Source: Natranaerobius trueperi | Lineage (GTDB): Bacteria > Bacillota > Natranaerobiia > Natranaerobiales > Natranaerobiaceae | DNA length: 64,000 bases | Reading direction: 5' to 3' | NCBI RefSeq assembly: GCF_002216005.1 | Contig: NZ_NIQC01000012.1 | Location: 1 to 64,000, forward strand | Shown here: positions 24,200-34,836 of the stretch, piece after piece | Position numbering within the stretch: position 1 is the first letter of the stretch | How the letters are laid out: each line of letters opens with the position of its first letter | Program-made: the position numbers and the translations under genes | Notes under the pieces: model-generated | What the model was told of the DNA's origin: nothing | The model's input: only the letters and a program-made list of their open reading frames with translations | Database searches by the model: none

Positions 24200-24232
24200 A
24201 AATATCTATTATAATCTAATTCTATTTATGTA

Positions 24233-24593
24233 TGGTGGAGGCGGGGGGAATCGAACCCCCGTCCGGAGATGCATAAGTAAGAGGCTCTACGAGCGTAGCC
24301 TTTATTTTGGTGTTTCGCCATATAAGTCTCCTAAAGGCTGGATACTTCTATGGCTAGCCCCAATTAGATTTCCCAATGTAATCGAGGCAACTTACATCGG
24401 TATCCTGCTAAGTTTGGCACCCAACTCGTTTCCGCAGGAAAGAAACGAGAGGATGGCTACGCATTAAATGTTACGCAGCAGCTAAAGCGTAATCTTCGTC
24501 ACTTAACTTTAAGCCCATGTTTTTTGCCAGGCACATGGATCCTGGGCTCGCTCCTCTTACTCTCTACATCCCCGTCGAAACCAGATCGCCCCC
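24233..24593 (-). ncRNA. ssrA: Transfer-messenger RNA (tmRNA)
   Basis: 361 nt on the minus strand. The 5' end GGGGGCGATCTGGTTTCGAC and the 3' end GGGTTCGATTCCCCCCGCC with encoded CCA pair as the tRNA-like acceptor and T arm. The internal reading frame, taken from the GCA codon near the first pseudoknot, gives AKNMGLKLSDEDYALAAA then TAA. The stretch ...DEDYALAAA ends with one Ala more than the common YALAA. The exact resume codon is inferred. It lies directly downstream of smpB, the protein partner in trans-translation. Confidence 0.96.
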
Positions 24594-24658
24594 TGGTTTG
24601 CATTAATTATATATAACAAAGATTACTATTTATGTCAACCAATAAACAAGCTATATTG

Positions 24659-25123
24659 CTAGTACTTCATCTTATCTTTCATAGCTTTTTCCATTTCTCG
24701 TTCCATTGTTTTTCGTTTAATAGATTCACGTTTGTCATACTTTTGCTTACCTTTAACTAATCCTAGCTCAACTTTAATCTTTCCTCTTTTGACATAAACT
24801 GATAATGGAACTAGAGTATATCCTTTTTGAGTTGTTTTACCTATTAACTGTTTTATTTCCCTTTTATGAAGTAGTAATTTTCTAGTACGTGTAGGTTCAT
24901 GGTTAAATTGATTTCCTTCATCGTAAGGGCTAATATGAACATTATACAGGAAAACCTCACCTTTTTCAATCCGGGCAAAACCATCCTTTAAGTTAACACT
25001 GCGATTTTTACAAGATTTAACTTCTGTGCCTTTAAGCTCAATACCCGCTTCATATTTTTCTTCTATAAAATAATCGTGTCCAGCTCTTCTATTTTTAGTT
25101 AAAACAATTACATCATTAGCCAT
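24659..25123 (-). CDS. smpB: SsrA-binding protein SmpB
   Basis: A 154-residue tmRNA-binding protein. It has NRRAGHDYFIEEKYEAGIEL, GTEVKSCKNRSVNLKDGFAR, HISPYDEGNQFNHEPTRTRK and YTLVPLSVYVKRGKIKVELG. The basic C-terminal tail (KYDKRESIKRKTMEREM) enters the decoding centre. ATG after AGGAGGTAGATATT. The tmRNA gene follows by 66 nt. In Bacillus this pair sits behind secG-yvaK-rnr; here those genes are 15-20 kb away. Confidence 0.97.
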   Translation of the reverse strand: MANDVIVLTKNRRAGHDYFIEEKYEAGIELKGTEVKSCKNRSVNLKDGFARIEKGEVFLYNVHISPYDEGNQFNHEPTRTRKLLLHKREIKQLIGKTTQKGYTLVPLSVYVKRGKIKVELGLVKGKQKYDKRESIKRKTMEREMEKAMKDKMKY

Positions 25124-25206
25124 AATATCTACCTCCTATAAGGCACATAGCCTAAACATACATAATCAATGCCCGAATTCAATTATATTATCAGTTTACA
25201 ATAAAG

Positions 25207-26301
25207 TCAAAATTGGAAATTAATTTTTGATAACGCTTCTACTAACCTTTCGTTATCTTCTCTTCTACCAATAGTTACTCTGATATATCCTTTAATCCCT
25301 AAGTGACTACCACTTCGGACTATAACACCACGTTTTATTAGTTCTTCCGTTACTTTAAGATCATCACCTTTTACATTAATTAAAAGAAAATTAGCTTCAG
25401 TTGGTTCAACCTCTAAGCCGAGTTTTTCTAGTTCATTTTTTAGGTATACTTTTCCATTATTATTTTCTTTGATACTAAACTTAGTATGAAAAGTATCATC
25501 TAAAGAAGCTAAAGCAGCCTTATAGCCTATTAAATTAACATTAAAAGGTACTCTAACTTTTTCTATTATATCTACAACTTCTTTTGGTGCAAAACCATAA
25601 CCAACCCGAAGTCCTGCTAAACCATATAATTTAGAAAAAGTTCTTAAAGAAACTACAGGGTATCCTTGTCTTATAAATTCTAAAGTATTAGGAAAGTTTG
25701 GTGAGCTAACATATTCACAATATGCTTCATCAAATACTACTATCACTTCAGAAGGTAATTTATCTAAAAAGCTTTGTACTTGTTCGTGTGTTACAATTGT
25801 TCCAGTAGGATTATTAGGATTACAAATAAAAATCATTTTGGTGTTAGGTGTAATCGCATCTAGTATTCCATTTAAATCATGTGTAAAGTTTTTCAAAGGT
25901 ACTTTGACTATTTCACCATCCATCATTGTACAAGCATGTTTATACACTGAAAAAGTTATATCAGCAGTAATAACTTTTTCACCTGGATTTAAAAAGGCTG
26001 CTAATAAAAGTTTTATTAATTCATCAGAACCATTACCTAAAACTATATTATTAACATCTAAATTATTTAGCTTTGACAGCCTTTCTTTTAAATCTTGATA
26101 AGAACCGTCAGGATATACACTTACATTTTTAGAATGTTCTTCAATAGCTTTGAAAGCTCTCTCTGACGGTCCGTGAGGGTTTTCATTACTTGATAGTTTT
26201 GTGATGTTATCTAAATTATATTGTTTTTTTACTTGTTCAAAAGTAGTGCCTTGCACATACTTATTTAAATTTAATATTGATCTTCTGGCTAAACTTTCCA
26301 T
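25207..26301 (-). CDS. hisC: Histidinol-phosphate aminotransferase
   Basis: A 364-residue fold-type I PLP enzyme converting imidazole acetol-phosphate to histidinol-phosphate. Seen are SSNENPHGPSERAF near the N terminus, GNGSDELIKLLLAAF, ICNPNNPTGTIV, FDEAYCEYV, the Schiff-base lysine in LRTFSKLYGLAGLRVGYG, and the C-terminal RSGSHLGIKGYIRVTIG. The ATG at 26301 follows GGAAGG by 9 nt; an earlier ATG at 26310 abuts the Shine-Dalgarno. It is the last gene of the his cluster. Confidence 0.94.
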   Translation of the reverse strand: MESLARRSILNLNKYVQGTTFEQVKKQYNLDNITKLSSNENPHGPSERAFKAIEEHSKNVSVYPDGSYQDLKERLSKLNNLDVNNIVLGNGSDELIKLLLAAFLNPGEKVITADITFSVYKHACTMMDGEIVKVPLKNFTHDLNGILDAITPNTKMIFICNPNNPTGTIVTHEQVQSFLDKLPSEVIVVFDEAYCEYVSSPNFPNTLEFIRQGYPVVSLRTFSKLYGLAGLRVGYGFAPKEVVDIIEKVRVPFNVNLIGYKAALASLDDTFHTKFSIKENNNGKVYLKNELEKLGLEVEPTEANFLLINVKGDDLKVTEELIKRGVIVRSGSHLGIKGYIRVTIGRREDNERLVEALSKINFQF

Positions 26302-26328
26302 TAAAACCATCCTTCCAGATTCTTTAAT

Positions 26329-27129
26329 TTAAAAAAAAATTTCATAAGGGACTCTTTGGTTAAAAGTAACTAATTTTGATACTCCAAGTTGCTTTAATAT
26401 ACTATAAACTTTAGGAAAACCGTAAGCTACTTCACTAGGCTTATGTGCATCAGAACCTAAAGTTAAAGGCACATTATGGCTAACTAATTCTTGTAAAAAA
26501 TTAAAACTCGGATACATCTCTTCAACTGGTGCACGTAGTCCACCCGTATTTATTTCAACTACTTGATTTTTTCTAGATAATAGCTTTGAAAGTTCTATAT
26601 AAAATTCTTGAAGTGATTCACTCGGAACATGACCATGTTTTTTAATAACATCAATATGACCAATTATATCGAAGTTATCAGAGTTAACCATGTTTTCTAC
26701 CTTTTTAAAATAGTCGTGGTAGATATCTATAAGAGGACGTGTTTTAAAATAATCTTTATTCTTAGGATGTGAAACATCTTTACCGAAAAGAAAGTGAATT
26801 GAACCTATAACATAGTCTAAGTCCTTTTCTTTTATTAATTCACTGGTTTTTATCTCAAGACCTTGAACATAGTCGATTTCTAAACCTAATTTAATAAAAA
26901 TCTTATCTCTAGATTTTTCTTTTAAATTTTCAACTTCTTTAATATATTGGCTTAATTCATTAAAATACATTGAAGACATATCTTCTTCTCTAAAACCTAA
27001 ATAGTCCATTGGAAAATGATCACTAATACCATATTCTTTTAGATTACAATCAATTGCAGCTAAAATATATTGTTCTAATTTTCCTTCAGCATGTCCACAC
27101 CGTGTAGTATGAGTATGAAGATCAATCAC
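26329..27129 (-). CDS. hisJ: Histidinol-phosphatase, PHP family (HisJ/HisK type)
   Basis: A 266-residue PHP-domain metalloenzyme. Metal ligands are in the usual order: DLHTHTTRCGHAEG (residues 3-16), YGISDHFPM, the glutamate of LGLEIDYV, IGSIHFLFG, FDIIGHIDVIKKHGH, and the C-terminal GSDAHKPSEV. It removes phosphate from histidinol-phosphate. The start is GTG, preceded by AAAGGAGGATTTTTC. It lies between hisIE and hisC, supporting the histidine role rather than a general PHP function. Confidence 0.92.
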   Translation of the reverse strand: MIDLHTHTTRCGHAEGKLEQYILAAIDCNLKEYGISDHFPMDYLGFREEDMSSMYFNELSQYIKEVENLKEKSRDKIFIKLGLEIDYVQGLEIKTSELIKEKDLDYVIGSIHFLFGKDVSHPKNKDYFKTRPLIDIYHDYFKKVENMVNSDNFDIIGHIDVIKKHGHVPSESLQEFYIELSKLLSRKNQVVEINTGGLRAPVEEMYPSFNFLQELVSHNVPLTLGSDAHKPSEVAYGFPKVYSILKQLGVSKLVTFNQRVPYEIFF

Positions 27130-27195
27130 GAAAAATCCTCCTTTAGTCAGTTTCTTGTACTAATTCGTGAGTTTATCTTTTATTACCTTTTTAAA

Positions 27196-27831
27196 TTATC
27201 GTGATTGATTTCTGTTAGTAAGTTCCTGTAAAACTTCATTTATATCTACTTCAAAATACTTTAAAGAAAGAATCATATGAAACATTAAATCAGCAGCTTC
27301 ATACTTGATTTCTTGTTTGTCACTTTCCTTACAAGCCATTACTAATTCAGTTGCTTCTTCACCCAATTTTTTTAATACTTGATTTTCTCCCTTTTCTACA
27401 AGTTTTACTGTATAAGAACCGCTTTGTTTACTAGTTAAACGCTCTTCAACTATTTTAGAAAGCTTGGGTATAATCGAAATATAAGATTTATCTAAGTCAC
27501 TTTCTTTTAATGTATTATAAAAACAGGTTGGTTCTCCTGTGTGACAAGCTGGGCCAGTTTGTAATACCTTTGCTAACAATGTATCTTTATCACAATCAAG
27601 TTGTAATGAAACTACCTTTTGTTCATTACCAGAGCTTTCACCTTTTTGCCATAATTTTTGTCTCTTTCTACTCCAAAACCATGTATAGCCAGTTTCGTAT
27701 GTTTTTTTTAAGGCTTCTTTATTCATATATGCCATCATCAAAACTTCATTAGTATTGTTATCTTGTACTATACAAGGTAACAGACCATCTTCTGAAAATG
27801 ATATCTCTTCTAATAATTTTTCATTTATCAT
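27196..27831 (-). CDS. hisIE: Bifunctional phosphoribosyl-AMP cyclohydrolase / phosphoribosyl-ATP pyrophosphatase
   Basis: A 211-residue fusion. HisI domain (1-115): [44 protein letters not shown] and [14 protein letters not shown] with the zinc cysteines. HisE domain (120-211): [20 protein letters not shown], then [10 protein letters not shown] and EAADLMFHM. It catalyses steps 2 and 3 of histidine synthesis. The ATG overlaps the hisF stop by 4 nt (ATGA). Confidence 0.96.
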   Translation of the reverse strand: MINEKLLEEISFSEDGLLPCIVQDNNTNEVLMMAYMNKEALKKTYETGYTWFWSRKRQKLWQKGESSGNEQKVVSLQLDCDKDTLLAKVLQTGPACHTGEPTCFYNTLKESDLDKSYISIIPKLSKIVEERLTSKQSGSYTVKLVEKGENQVLKKLGEEATELVMACKESDKQEIKYEAADLMFHMILSLKYFEVDINEVLQELTNRNQSR

Positions 27832-28583
27832 AACCTCACCTCAATTCCTTTAACATCTAAATATTCCTTAACTTCCTTAATATTAACTTCTTCATAGTGG
27901 AAGATAGAAGCTGCTAAAGCTCCACTAGCTTTTCCATTTGATAGTACATTATAAAAGTCTTCAATAGCTCCAGCTCCACCAGATGCAATTATAGGTAAGT
28001 TAGTTTCTTCAAAAACTTTTCTAGTTATTTCATCATCAAACCCATCTTTACTACCATCATGATCAATACTTGTCAGTAAAATTTCACCTGCTCCACGTTC
28101 CTTGACTTCTTTAACCCAGTCAAATAAGTCTATTTCAGTATTTTTATTACCACCATTTATAAACACTCTATAACCTTTTTCTGTCTTTTTTGTATCTATA
28201 GCAACAACTATACACTGACTGCCAAACAAGTTACTTCCCTTATTAATTAAATCCGGATTTTTTACTGCTGCACTATTTATAGATACCTTATCTGCTCCAG
28301 CATTTAATATAGTTCTCATATCTTTTAAAGATCTAATACCTCCACCTACAGTAAAAGGAATCAATACATTTTGTGCAGTTTTTTCTACTACCTGCAATAT
28401 GGTATCTCTATTTTCTAAAGAAGCTGTAATATCTAAAAAAACTAACTCATCTGCACCAGACTCATCATATTTTTTTGCTAATTCCACTGGATCACCAGCA
28501 AATCTAAGTTCATTAAATTTAAATCCTTTAACAACTTCATCGTTTTTTACATCAAGGCACGGTATAATTCTTTTAGCTACCAT
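27828..28583 (-). CDS. hisF: Imidazole glycerol phosphate synthase subunit HisF
   Basis: A 251-residue (beta/alpha)8 cyclase subunit. It has [11 protein letters not shown] with the catalytic Asp11, [42 protein letters not shown] with the second catalytic Asp, and [12 protein letters not shown]. HisF uses ammonia delivered by HisH, but hisH just upstream is broken. HisF itself is intact and could work with free ammonia at reduced efficiency (known for the enzyme in vitro). Confidence 0.96.
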   Translation of the reverse strand: MVAKRIIPCLDVKNDEVVKGFKFNELRFAGDPVELAKKYDESGADELVFLDITASLENRDTILQVVEKTAQNVLIPFTVGGGIRSLKDMRTILNAGADKVSINSAAVKNPDLINKGSNLFGSQCIVVAIDTKKTEKGYRVFINGGNKNTEIDLFDWVKEVKERGAGEILLTSIDHDGSKDGFDDEITRKVFEETNLPIIASGGAGAIEDFYNVLSNGKASGALAASIFHYEEVNIKEVKEYLDVKGIEVRL

Positions 28584-28584
28584 A

Positions 28585-29310
28585 TCATTTCACCTCTTGT
28601 AAGGCAGTTTTTAATTCAAATCTGTTTTCATACAAGGCTTTACCGAGGATAACACCTTCTAGATTTTCACTTTGTAAATCCATCAAATCAATAAGATCAT
28701 CTAAACTACCAACTCCACCTGACATAATAATATTAATATTAAATGACAAAAGTTCTTTTAATAGTTGTAAATTTAGACCTTCTAGTTTTCCATCTCTTGA
28801 AACGTCAGTCAAAATAATTCTTTTCACACCCTTATCAACTAAAGTCCTTATATAATCATAAGTGCTAGTTTCTGATACTTGAACCCATCCTTCAGTTGCT
28901 ACTTTATCAGCTTTAACATCTACTCCAACTACAACTTGATTTTGATATTTTTCAAGTACTGTTTGTAAAAATTCCGGATCTTTATATGCCTTTGTACCTA
29001 ATATAATTCGGTCCACACCTAGATCTAACAAAGACGTTATTTTCTCAAAGTTTCTAATACCTCCACCCACTTGTACTGGAGTATCTATAGCCTGAACAAT
29101 TCTTTCAATTGTTTTAATATTTGTCATTTGTCCCTTAAAAGCTCCATCAAGATCTACTAAATGTAGTCTACTAGCACCTTGTTCTTCAAAATATTTCGCT
29201 ATTTCATAAGGTTTGTTACTATAAGTTTTCTTTTGATTTAGTTCTCCTTCAGTTAACCGTACACACTTTCCATCTATCAAATCTATTGCTGGTATCAGTT
29301 CTAACTGCAT
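28585..29310 (-). CDS. hisA: Phosphoribosylformimino-5-aminoimidazole carboxamide ribotide isomerase
   Basis: A 241-residue (beta/alpha)8 isomerase. It has [19 protein letters not shown] with the catalytic Asp, [51 protein letters not shown] with the second Asp, and [11 protein letters not shown]. The ATG at 29310 follows GGGAGG by 8 nt. Because hisH is frameshifted, an open frame now runs without a stop from the hisH body into hisA, but the hisA start signals are intact. Confidence 0.95.
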   Translation of the reverse strand: MQLELIPAIDLIDGKCVRLTEGELNQKKTYSNKPYEIAKYFEEQGASRLHLVDLDGAFKGQMTNIKTIERIVQAIDTPVQVGGGIRNFEKITSLLDLGVDRIILGTKAYKDPEFLQTVLEKYQNQVVVGVDVKADKVATEGWVQVSETSTYDYIRTLVDKGVKRIILTDVSRDGKLEGLNLQLLKELLSFNINIIMSGGVGSLDDLIDLMDLQSENLEGVILGKALYENRFELKTALQEVK

Positions 29311-29912
29311 TCTATCAGCCTCCCAAATTCCTTTAGGATATTCAACCCGCTTTTGCTGCTTTTCTGGATGAAATTGTGTCCCCATTATATTTTCATGTGC
29401 TACAAAACTAGGAAATAACTCCCCATACATTGTTTCTCCAATAATATTATCTGCCTTAACATTATTACCTTTATAAGAATGAACAAAGTAAAAATAATCA
29501 TCTTCTAAATTTCTAGTTATTTCATGGTTGTTTTTTAACTTAACCTGACTCCATCCTACATGAGGTATGGTTATATCTTGAGAAAATTTTTCGATATTTC
29601 CCTCGATAAGTGACAAACCAGGGGTAGGAGTTTTACCACCTTCTGTTCCACTTTCAAATAAAAGCTGCATCCCTAAACAAATACCAAATAAACACATACC
29701 TTCTTTAACCTTATTTTCTATAGGTTCCCGGAAACTTTTTGATTCTAACAAACGTAAACCTTCTTTGAAGGAACAAACCCCTGGTATAATTAGTGCACTA
29801 CATCTATCGAAATCTTTTTGGTATTAATTATCTTTGATTCATATCCAAGATAATTAAAGGCGTTCTTTACACTATATAAATTTCCTACTCCATAGTTTAT
29901 AATGCCAATCAT
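29301..29912 (-). pseudogene. hisH: hisH, glutamine amidotransferase subunit, with two frameshifts
   Basis: ATG at 29912 (GAGGG upstream) begins IGIINYGVGNLYSVKNAFNY, and the frame breaks near 29806. The next frame carries CSALIIPGVCSF (usually PGVGSF), the nucleophile FGICLGMQLLFE, HVGWSQVKL, FVHSYKG and TQFHPEK. It breaks again near 29363, after which another frame gives [14 protein letters not shown] and a TAG overlapping the hisA start. The catalytic Cys and His are kept, so the lesions are few and at the ends of the gene. They may be recent mutations or sequence errors. Confidence 0.88.
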
Positions 29913-29926
29913 ATATTTCCCTCACT

Positions 29927-30529
29927 TTATAAAGTTCCTTTAGTAGATGGAATAACATATTTCTCACCATTGAAAGTGGTAGCATCATTTAAACATCTAC
30001 CTAATCCTTTAAAGATAGCCTCTGCAATATGATGAGAATCTTTTCCTAAAATTTTTCTAACATGTAAAGTTATTTTAGCTTCATTTACAAATGACTTTAA
30101 AAACTCTTCAATTAAAGGTAACTCAAAACTTCCTACTCGTTCTGTTTGAAAATAGACATCATAGGTTAAGTGAGGACGACCAGAAATATCAGTAACAACT
30201 AATACTAAAGCTTCATCCATAGGTAGATGAATATCTGCATATCTATTGATACCGGATTTGTCACCTAAAGCTTTTTTAAATGCTTGACCCATAACTAGAC
30301 CAACATCTTCCACTAAATGATGGTCATCAATTTCTGTGTCCCCTGAACCTAAAACTTCTAAATTAAAACCAGCATGATAAGCGAACAACTTCAACATATG
30401 ATTAAAAAAACCTGATGAAGTATCTATATTAGAGTTTTGTTTTTCTCCATCTAGATTAACTTTTACCTCTACATTGGTTTCAGAAGTCATACGACAAGCT
30501 CTACCAATTCTATTTATTTCGTTTGTCAT
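29927..30529 (-). CDS. hisB: Imidazoleglycerol-phosphate dehydratase
   Basis: A 200-residue monofunctional HisB. The manganese-binding histidine motifs are GFFNHMLKLFAYHAGF, DDHHLVEDVG, FLKSFVNEAKITLHV and KDSHHIAEAIFKGLG. The ATG at 30529 is preceded by GGGGTGAGTGTT; an in-frame GTG at 30538 is part of that Shine-Dalgarno. hisG ends only 20 nt upstream. In related genomes hisD usually lies between them; it is absent here. Confidence 0.95.
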   Translation of the reverse strand: MTNEINRIGRACRMTSETNVEVKVNLDGEKQNSNIDTSSGFFNHMLKLFAYHAGFNLEVLGSGDTEIDDHHLVEDVGLVMGQAFKKALGDKSGINRYADIHLPMDEALVLVVTDISGRPHLTYDVYFQTERVGSFELPLIEEFLKSFVNEAKITLHVRKILGKDSHHIAEAIFKGLGRCLNDATTFNGEKYVIPSTKGTL

Positions 30530-30549
30530 AACACTCACCCCACATCTAA

Positions 30550-31179
30550 CTAAATTGAACCTTGCATATTTTCTACTAAACTAACGATACGAGCCTGTTT
30601 TAATTGATAGCTTCCTTTATTAGCAATCAATCTAGTTGTAATATCTGTTATTTTTTCTAACTCAACTAAATTATTTTCTCTCAGAGTCTGCCCACTAGAT
30701 ACTAAATCGACAATTGAATCTGCTAAGTTTGTTAATGGCGCAAGTTCTACTGATCCATTTAATTTAACAATATTGGTTTGACGTCCCATACTTTCAAAAT
30801 ATTTTTCTGTAAGTTTTGGATACTTACTAGCAATTGTTCTATAGTCTCTTTCCGTTTTATCTTTTTCACCTGCAACTACCAACTTACAATAACCTATATT
30901 CAAATCTAAAAGTTCATAATATTCACCTTCTGTTTCCATTAACACATCTTTTCCAACTACACCTAAATCTGCAGCTCCATATTCTACATAAGTAGGGATA
31001 TCCATAGGCTTTCCTAGAATGAAGGAAACACCTTGTTTTTCATCAGTATATATTAACTTTCTACCATTCCCCTTTACTTGTTGGCACTTAATTCCAGAGC
31101 CCTCGAGTAACTCAACAGTTTCTTCAAGTATTCTACCTTTCGATAAAGCTATCCTAAGAAATTCAGTACACTCGTTCAT
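30550..31179 (-). CDS. hisG: ATP phosphoribosyltransferase, short catalytic form
   Basis: A 209-residue HisG-S that commits ATP and PRPP to histidine synthesis. It has RIALSKGRILEETVELLE, FILGKPMDIPTYVEYGAADL, VGKDVLMETEG, and the PRPP loop region LADSIVDLVSSGQTLRENNL. It lacks the C-terminal regulatory ACT-like domain of the long form, so it needs HisZ, which is encoded just upstream. The ATG has TTTGGAGGGTTAGAA ahead of it. Confidence 0.95.
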   Translation of the reverse strand: MNECTEFLRIALSKGRILEETVELLEGSGIKCQQVKGNGRKLIYTDEKQGVSFILGKPMDIPTYVEYGAADLGVVGKDVLMETEGEYYELLDLNIGYCKLVVAGEKDKTERDYRTIASKYPKLTEKYFESMGRQTNIVKLNGSVELAPLTNLADSIVDLVSSGQTLRENNLVELEKITDITTRLIANKGSYQLKQARIVSLVENMQGSI

Positions 31180-31205
31180 TTCTAACCCTCCAAATTTAGG
31201 TTAAT

Positions 31206-32411
31206 TTAGATTTTTTCTAGATAAAAATTATTATCATAGTAATAGTAGAGTTCATCAGTACTGTGTTCCTTAGCACGTTCTAGCGCATCTTCTTTTGAAA
31301 TCCCTTCTAAATCAACAATTACCTGATACCCCTCTTCTCTTAAATCTCTTACATTAGCCAACGCTTTAGTAAGACTTTTTTTATCAGAGCTTAGAAACAC
31401 TTTAGTAGGTGATTTTTCTATGAATTTTTCTGGCATTAATTTCATTAAGGTATCAAAAGAAAAAGCAAAACCAGTAGCAGATAAATCCTTCCCATATGAA
31501 CTCATCAAGTTATCATACCTACCTCCACCACATAGTGGAAATCCAATACTTTTAGAATATCCCTCTATTATAAACCCTGTGTAATAATCAAATTTTCTTA
31601 CTAGAGACAAATCGAAGGTTACTTTATCTTGAAGATTATAACCTTCTAAAATAACAAAGATCACTTCTAATTCCTCTAATAAAGAAACTGCTTTAAAAGA
31701 TTGTAACTTTTGCTTGACTTCAACCAAAGCCTCTTTCTTTCCTCGAAACTTTGGTAAGTGATGTAATAAATCACGTGCCTTCTCAGAAATATCAAATTGT
31801 TTAGTAAGGCTGTAATATTTAACTAAATCATTTTCATTTAACGTTTCTTTTACTAGCTTGCTTTCTTTATTAGATAAACCAATTTCAGAAAGAAAACTAT
31901 CAATAAAATTCATATTACCAATACAGATAACAAAATCTTCAATTCCTAAATTTTTAAGTGTTTCTACAGCCATAGCAACTATTTCTGCGTCACCTAAAGC
32001 TGCACCGTCCCCAACAAGCTCAACTCCAATCTGGTTTAGTTCTTTTTCTTGTGACATACTATGTCCGAGTTTGTAAACTTTTCCAGAATAACACAATCTA
32101 ATGGGTCTAGGTTTTTTATTAAAATATGTTGCAATTAGCCTTGCTATTGATGGTGTAAAGTCAGGTCTTAAGACAATCGGTCTACCTGTATTATCACTAA
32201 ATTGAAACATCTCGCGCTCAACAGACTTCCCTTTACTTTCTCTAAATAATTCAGGATATTCAAGGGTTGGAACAGATACTTCCTCATATCCCCATAATTT
32301 AAAAGTCTCTATAATTTGTTTCTTTAAAACCTTATATTTTTTTACATTATCAGGAAGTAAATCATCTACACCGGTAGGTTTTTGAAGTAGTTCATTATTA
32401 TTTTCAAACAA
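31206..32411 (-). CDS. hisZ: ATP phosphoribosyltransferase regulatory subunit HisZ
   Basis: A 401-residue class II aminoacyl-tRNA synthetase paralogue (HisRS-like). Class II motif 2 appears as FRESKGKSVEREMFQFSD and RPDFTPSIARLIA; the histidine-A-type motif is seen as GRYDNLMSSYG; KVFLSSDKKS starts the C-terminal part. It activates and feedback-regulates HisG-S. The start is TTG, 9 nt after AAAAGGAGG. First gene of the his operon, with a clear promoter 50 nt upstream. Confidence 0.94.
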   Translation of the reverse strand: MFENNNELLQKPTGVDDLLPDNVKKYKVLKKQIIETFKLWGYEEVSVPTLEYPELFRESKGKSVEREMFQFSDNTGRPIVLRPDFTPSIARLIATYFNKKPRPIRLCYSGKVYKLGHSMSQEKELNQIGVELVGDGAALGDAEIVAMAVETLKNLGIEDFVICIGNMNFIDSFLSEIGLSNKESKLVKETLNENDLVKYYSLTKQFDISEKARDLLHHLPKFRGKKEALVEVKQKLQSFKAVSLLEELEVIFVILEGYNLQDKVTFDLSLVRKFDYYTGFIIEGYSKSIGFPLCGGGRYDNLMSSYGKDLSATGFAFSFDTLMKLMPEKFIEKSPTKVFLSSDKKSLTKALANVRDLREEGYQVIVDLEGISKEDALERAKEHSTDELYYYYDNNFYLEKI

Positions 32412-32468
32412 ATTCAGTACCTCCTTTTACCACATTAATGTGTTAAAGTGATAAAATTTATTGCCAAA

Positions 32469-32497
32469 AGCATAACATGCTCTATAAAAACCGTCAA
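32469..32497 (-). promoter_or_regulatory. Sigma-A promoter of the histidine operon
   Basis: Minus strand TTGACG (32492-32497), 17-nt spacer, TATGCT (32469-32474), placed between the pgi terminator and hisZ. The roughly 50-nt leader contains a 12-bp palindrome CACATTAATGTG (32431-32442) close to the Shine-Dalgarno. No T-box is visible in so short a leader. Confidence 0.7.
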
Positions 32498-32506
32498 GTA
32501 ATAAAA

Positions 32507-32537
32507 AAAGAGAAAACTAGATTTTAGTTTTCTCTTT
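32507..32537 (-). terminator. Terminator of the glk-pfkA-pgi operon
   Basis: AAAGAGAAAACT/AGTTTTCTCTTT, 12-bp stem, directly after the pgi stop, followed on the minus strand by TTTTATTACTTG. Confidence 0.9.
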
Positions 32538-33851
32538 CTAATAAAAGTTAATTTGTTTTAAGCGTTTTTGCACATTCTTTTTATAAGCTTCTACACCAGG
32601 TTGATCAAAAGGATTAACTCCTAGTATATAACCACTAATAGCACATGCCTTTTCAAAAAAATAAATTAACATCCCTAAATAGTAAGGTGATGTATCTGGA
32701 ATTTCTATAACCATATTCGGCACTAACCCTTCTGTATGAGCACTTATAGTTCCTAAAAAAGCTTGCCGATTAATTTCATGAAAACTCTTACCCTCCAAAT
32801 ATTTCAGTCCATCATCATCTTCATTTCCTTCAAGTTCAGGTAAGGTTAAGTCATCTTTAGTTTCCCACCAAATTGTCGTAGAAAATAGATGCCTTCTTCC
32901 TTCTTGGATATATTGTCCTAATGAATGAAGATCGGTTGTAAAATCAGCACGTGTTGGAAAAATTCCCTTTCCTTCTTTTCCTTCACTCTCTCCAAATAAT
33001 TGTTTCCACCATTCTGTAAGATTACCCGCAAAGGCATCATAGGTAACTAATTGTTCTATAATTTTCCCTTTATTGTATAGAAGGTTTCTTATTACTGCAT
33101 ATTTATAACACGGGTTTTTATGTAAGTCTGGCTCACTATATAAAGCGTATGCATCCTTAGCACCTTCAAGCATAGTATCAATACAAATGCCAGATACAGC
33201 AATTGGTAACAGTCCTACAGGTGTTAAAATCGAATATCGACCACCTACATCATCTGGTATAACTAATGTCTCATAACCTTTTTTATTAGCTAGTGTTTTT
33301 AATTTTCCTTTACTTGCATCTGTTGTCGCTATGATTCTTTCTTTAGCACCATCTTCACCATAGTGCTTTTCCATGTAAGACCTAACAGTTCTGAAAGCTA
33401 AAGAGGGTTCTAATGTCCCTCCAGATTTTGAAATCACATTAACAAAAACTTCCTTCCCTTCCAATGAAGCCATAATTTCCTTTATATACCTTGGTGATAT
33501 ATGATGACCTAAGTATAAAATTTCTGGTGAGTTATTATCCTGTCTCAGAAAATCTATAACAGCCCTAGCCCCTAGATAAGAACCTCCTACTCCAATTACT
33601 ATAAAAACATCAGCTTTTGTTCTCACTTTTTCTGCTAATTTTTTTATTTTATTTAGTTCTTGTTCATTAGATCTAATCGGAAGTTCTAACCACCCTAAAG
33701 CTCTATTGCCTGGTCCTCTTTGTTCATGCAAAAGTTCATGAACTGTATTAATTTGTTCGTGATAAAATTCAAGCTCATGTTCTTTTATAAAGTCATTACA
33801 ATAATCAGTATTTAAACTAATTCTATCTTGGTTCTCCTCTCGTAATTTCAT
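32538..33851 (-). CDS. pgi: Glucose-6-phosphate isomerase
   Basis: A 437-residue PGI of the short bacterial type. It has VIGVGGSYLGARAVIDFL, VISKSGGTLEPSLAFR, FPTRADFTTDLHSLGQYIQE with the catalytic glutamate nearby, and the lysine of NPFDQPGVEAYKKN. It interconverts glucose-6-P and fructose-6-P. The start is the second of two adjacent ATGs, placed after AGGGGGGAT; an open extension upstream overlaps the end of pfkA and has no Shine-Dalgarno. Operon glk-pfkA-pgi. Confidence 0.95.
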   Translation of the reverse strand: MKLREENQDRISLNTDYCNDFIKEHELEFYHEQINTVHELLHEQRGPGNRALGWLELPIRSNEQELNKIKKLAEKVRTKADVFIVIGVGGSYLGARAVIDFLRQDNNSPEILYLGHHISPRYIKEIMASLEGKEVFVNVISKSGGTLEPSLAFRTVRSYMEKHYGEDGAKERIIATTDASKGKLKTLANKKGYETLVIPDDVGGRYSILTPVGLLPIAVSGICIDTMLEGAKDAYALYSEPDLHKNPCYKYAVIRNLLYNKGKIIEQLVTYDAFAGNLTEWWKQLFGESEGKEGKGIFPTRADFTTDLHSLGQYIQEGRRHLFSTTIWWETKDDLTLPELEGNEDDDGLKYLEGKSFHEINRQAFLGTISAHTEGLVPNMVIEIPDTSPYYLGMLIYFFEKACAISGYILGVNPFDQPGVEAYKKNVQKRLKQINFY

Positions 33852-33861
33852 CATATCCCCC

Positions 33862-34836
<975 letters not shown>

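Noticed and set aside
28585-29751. A natural HisH-HisA fusion protein
   Set aside because: The open frame exists only because hisH is frameshifted near 29363; hisA has its own Shine-Dalgarno and ATG at 29310, and the alternative frame restores the normal hisH end.
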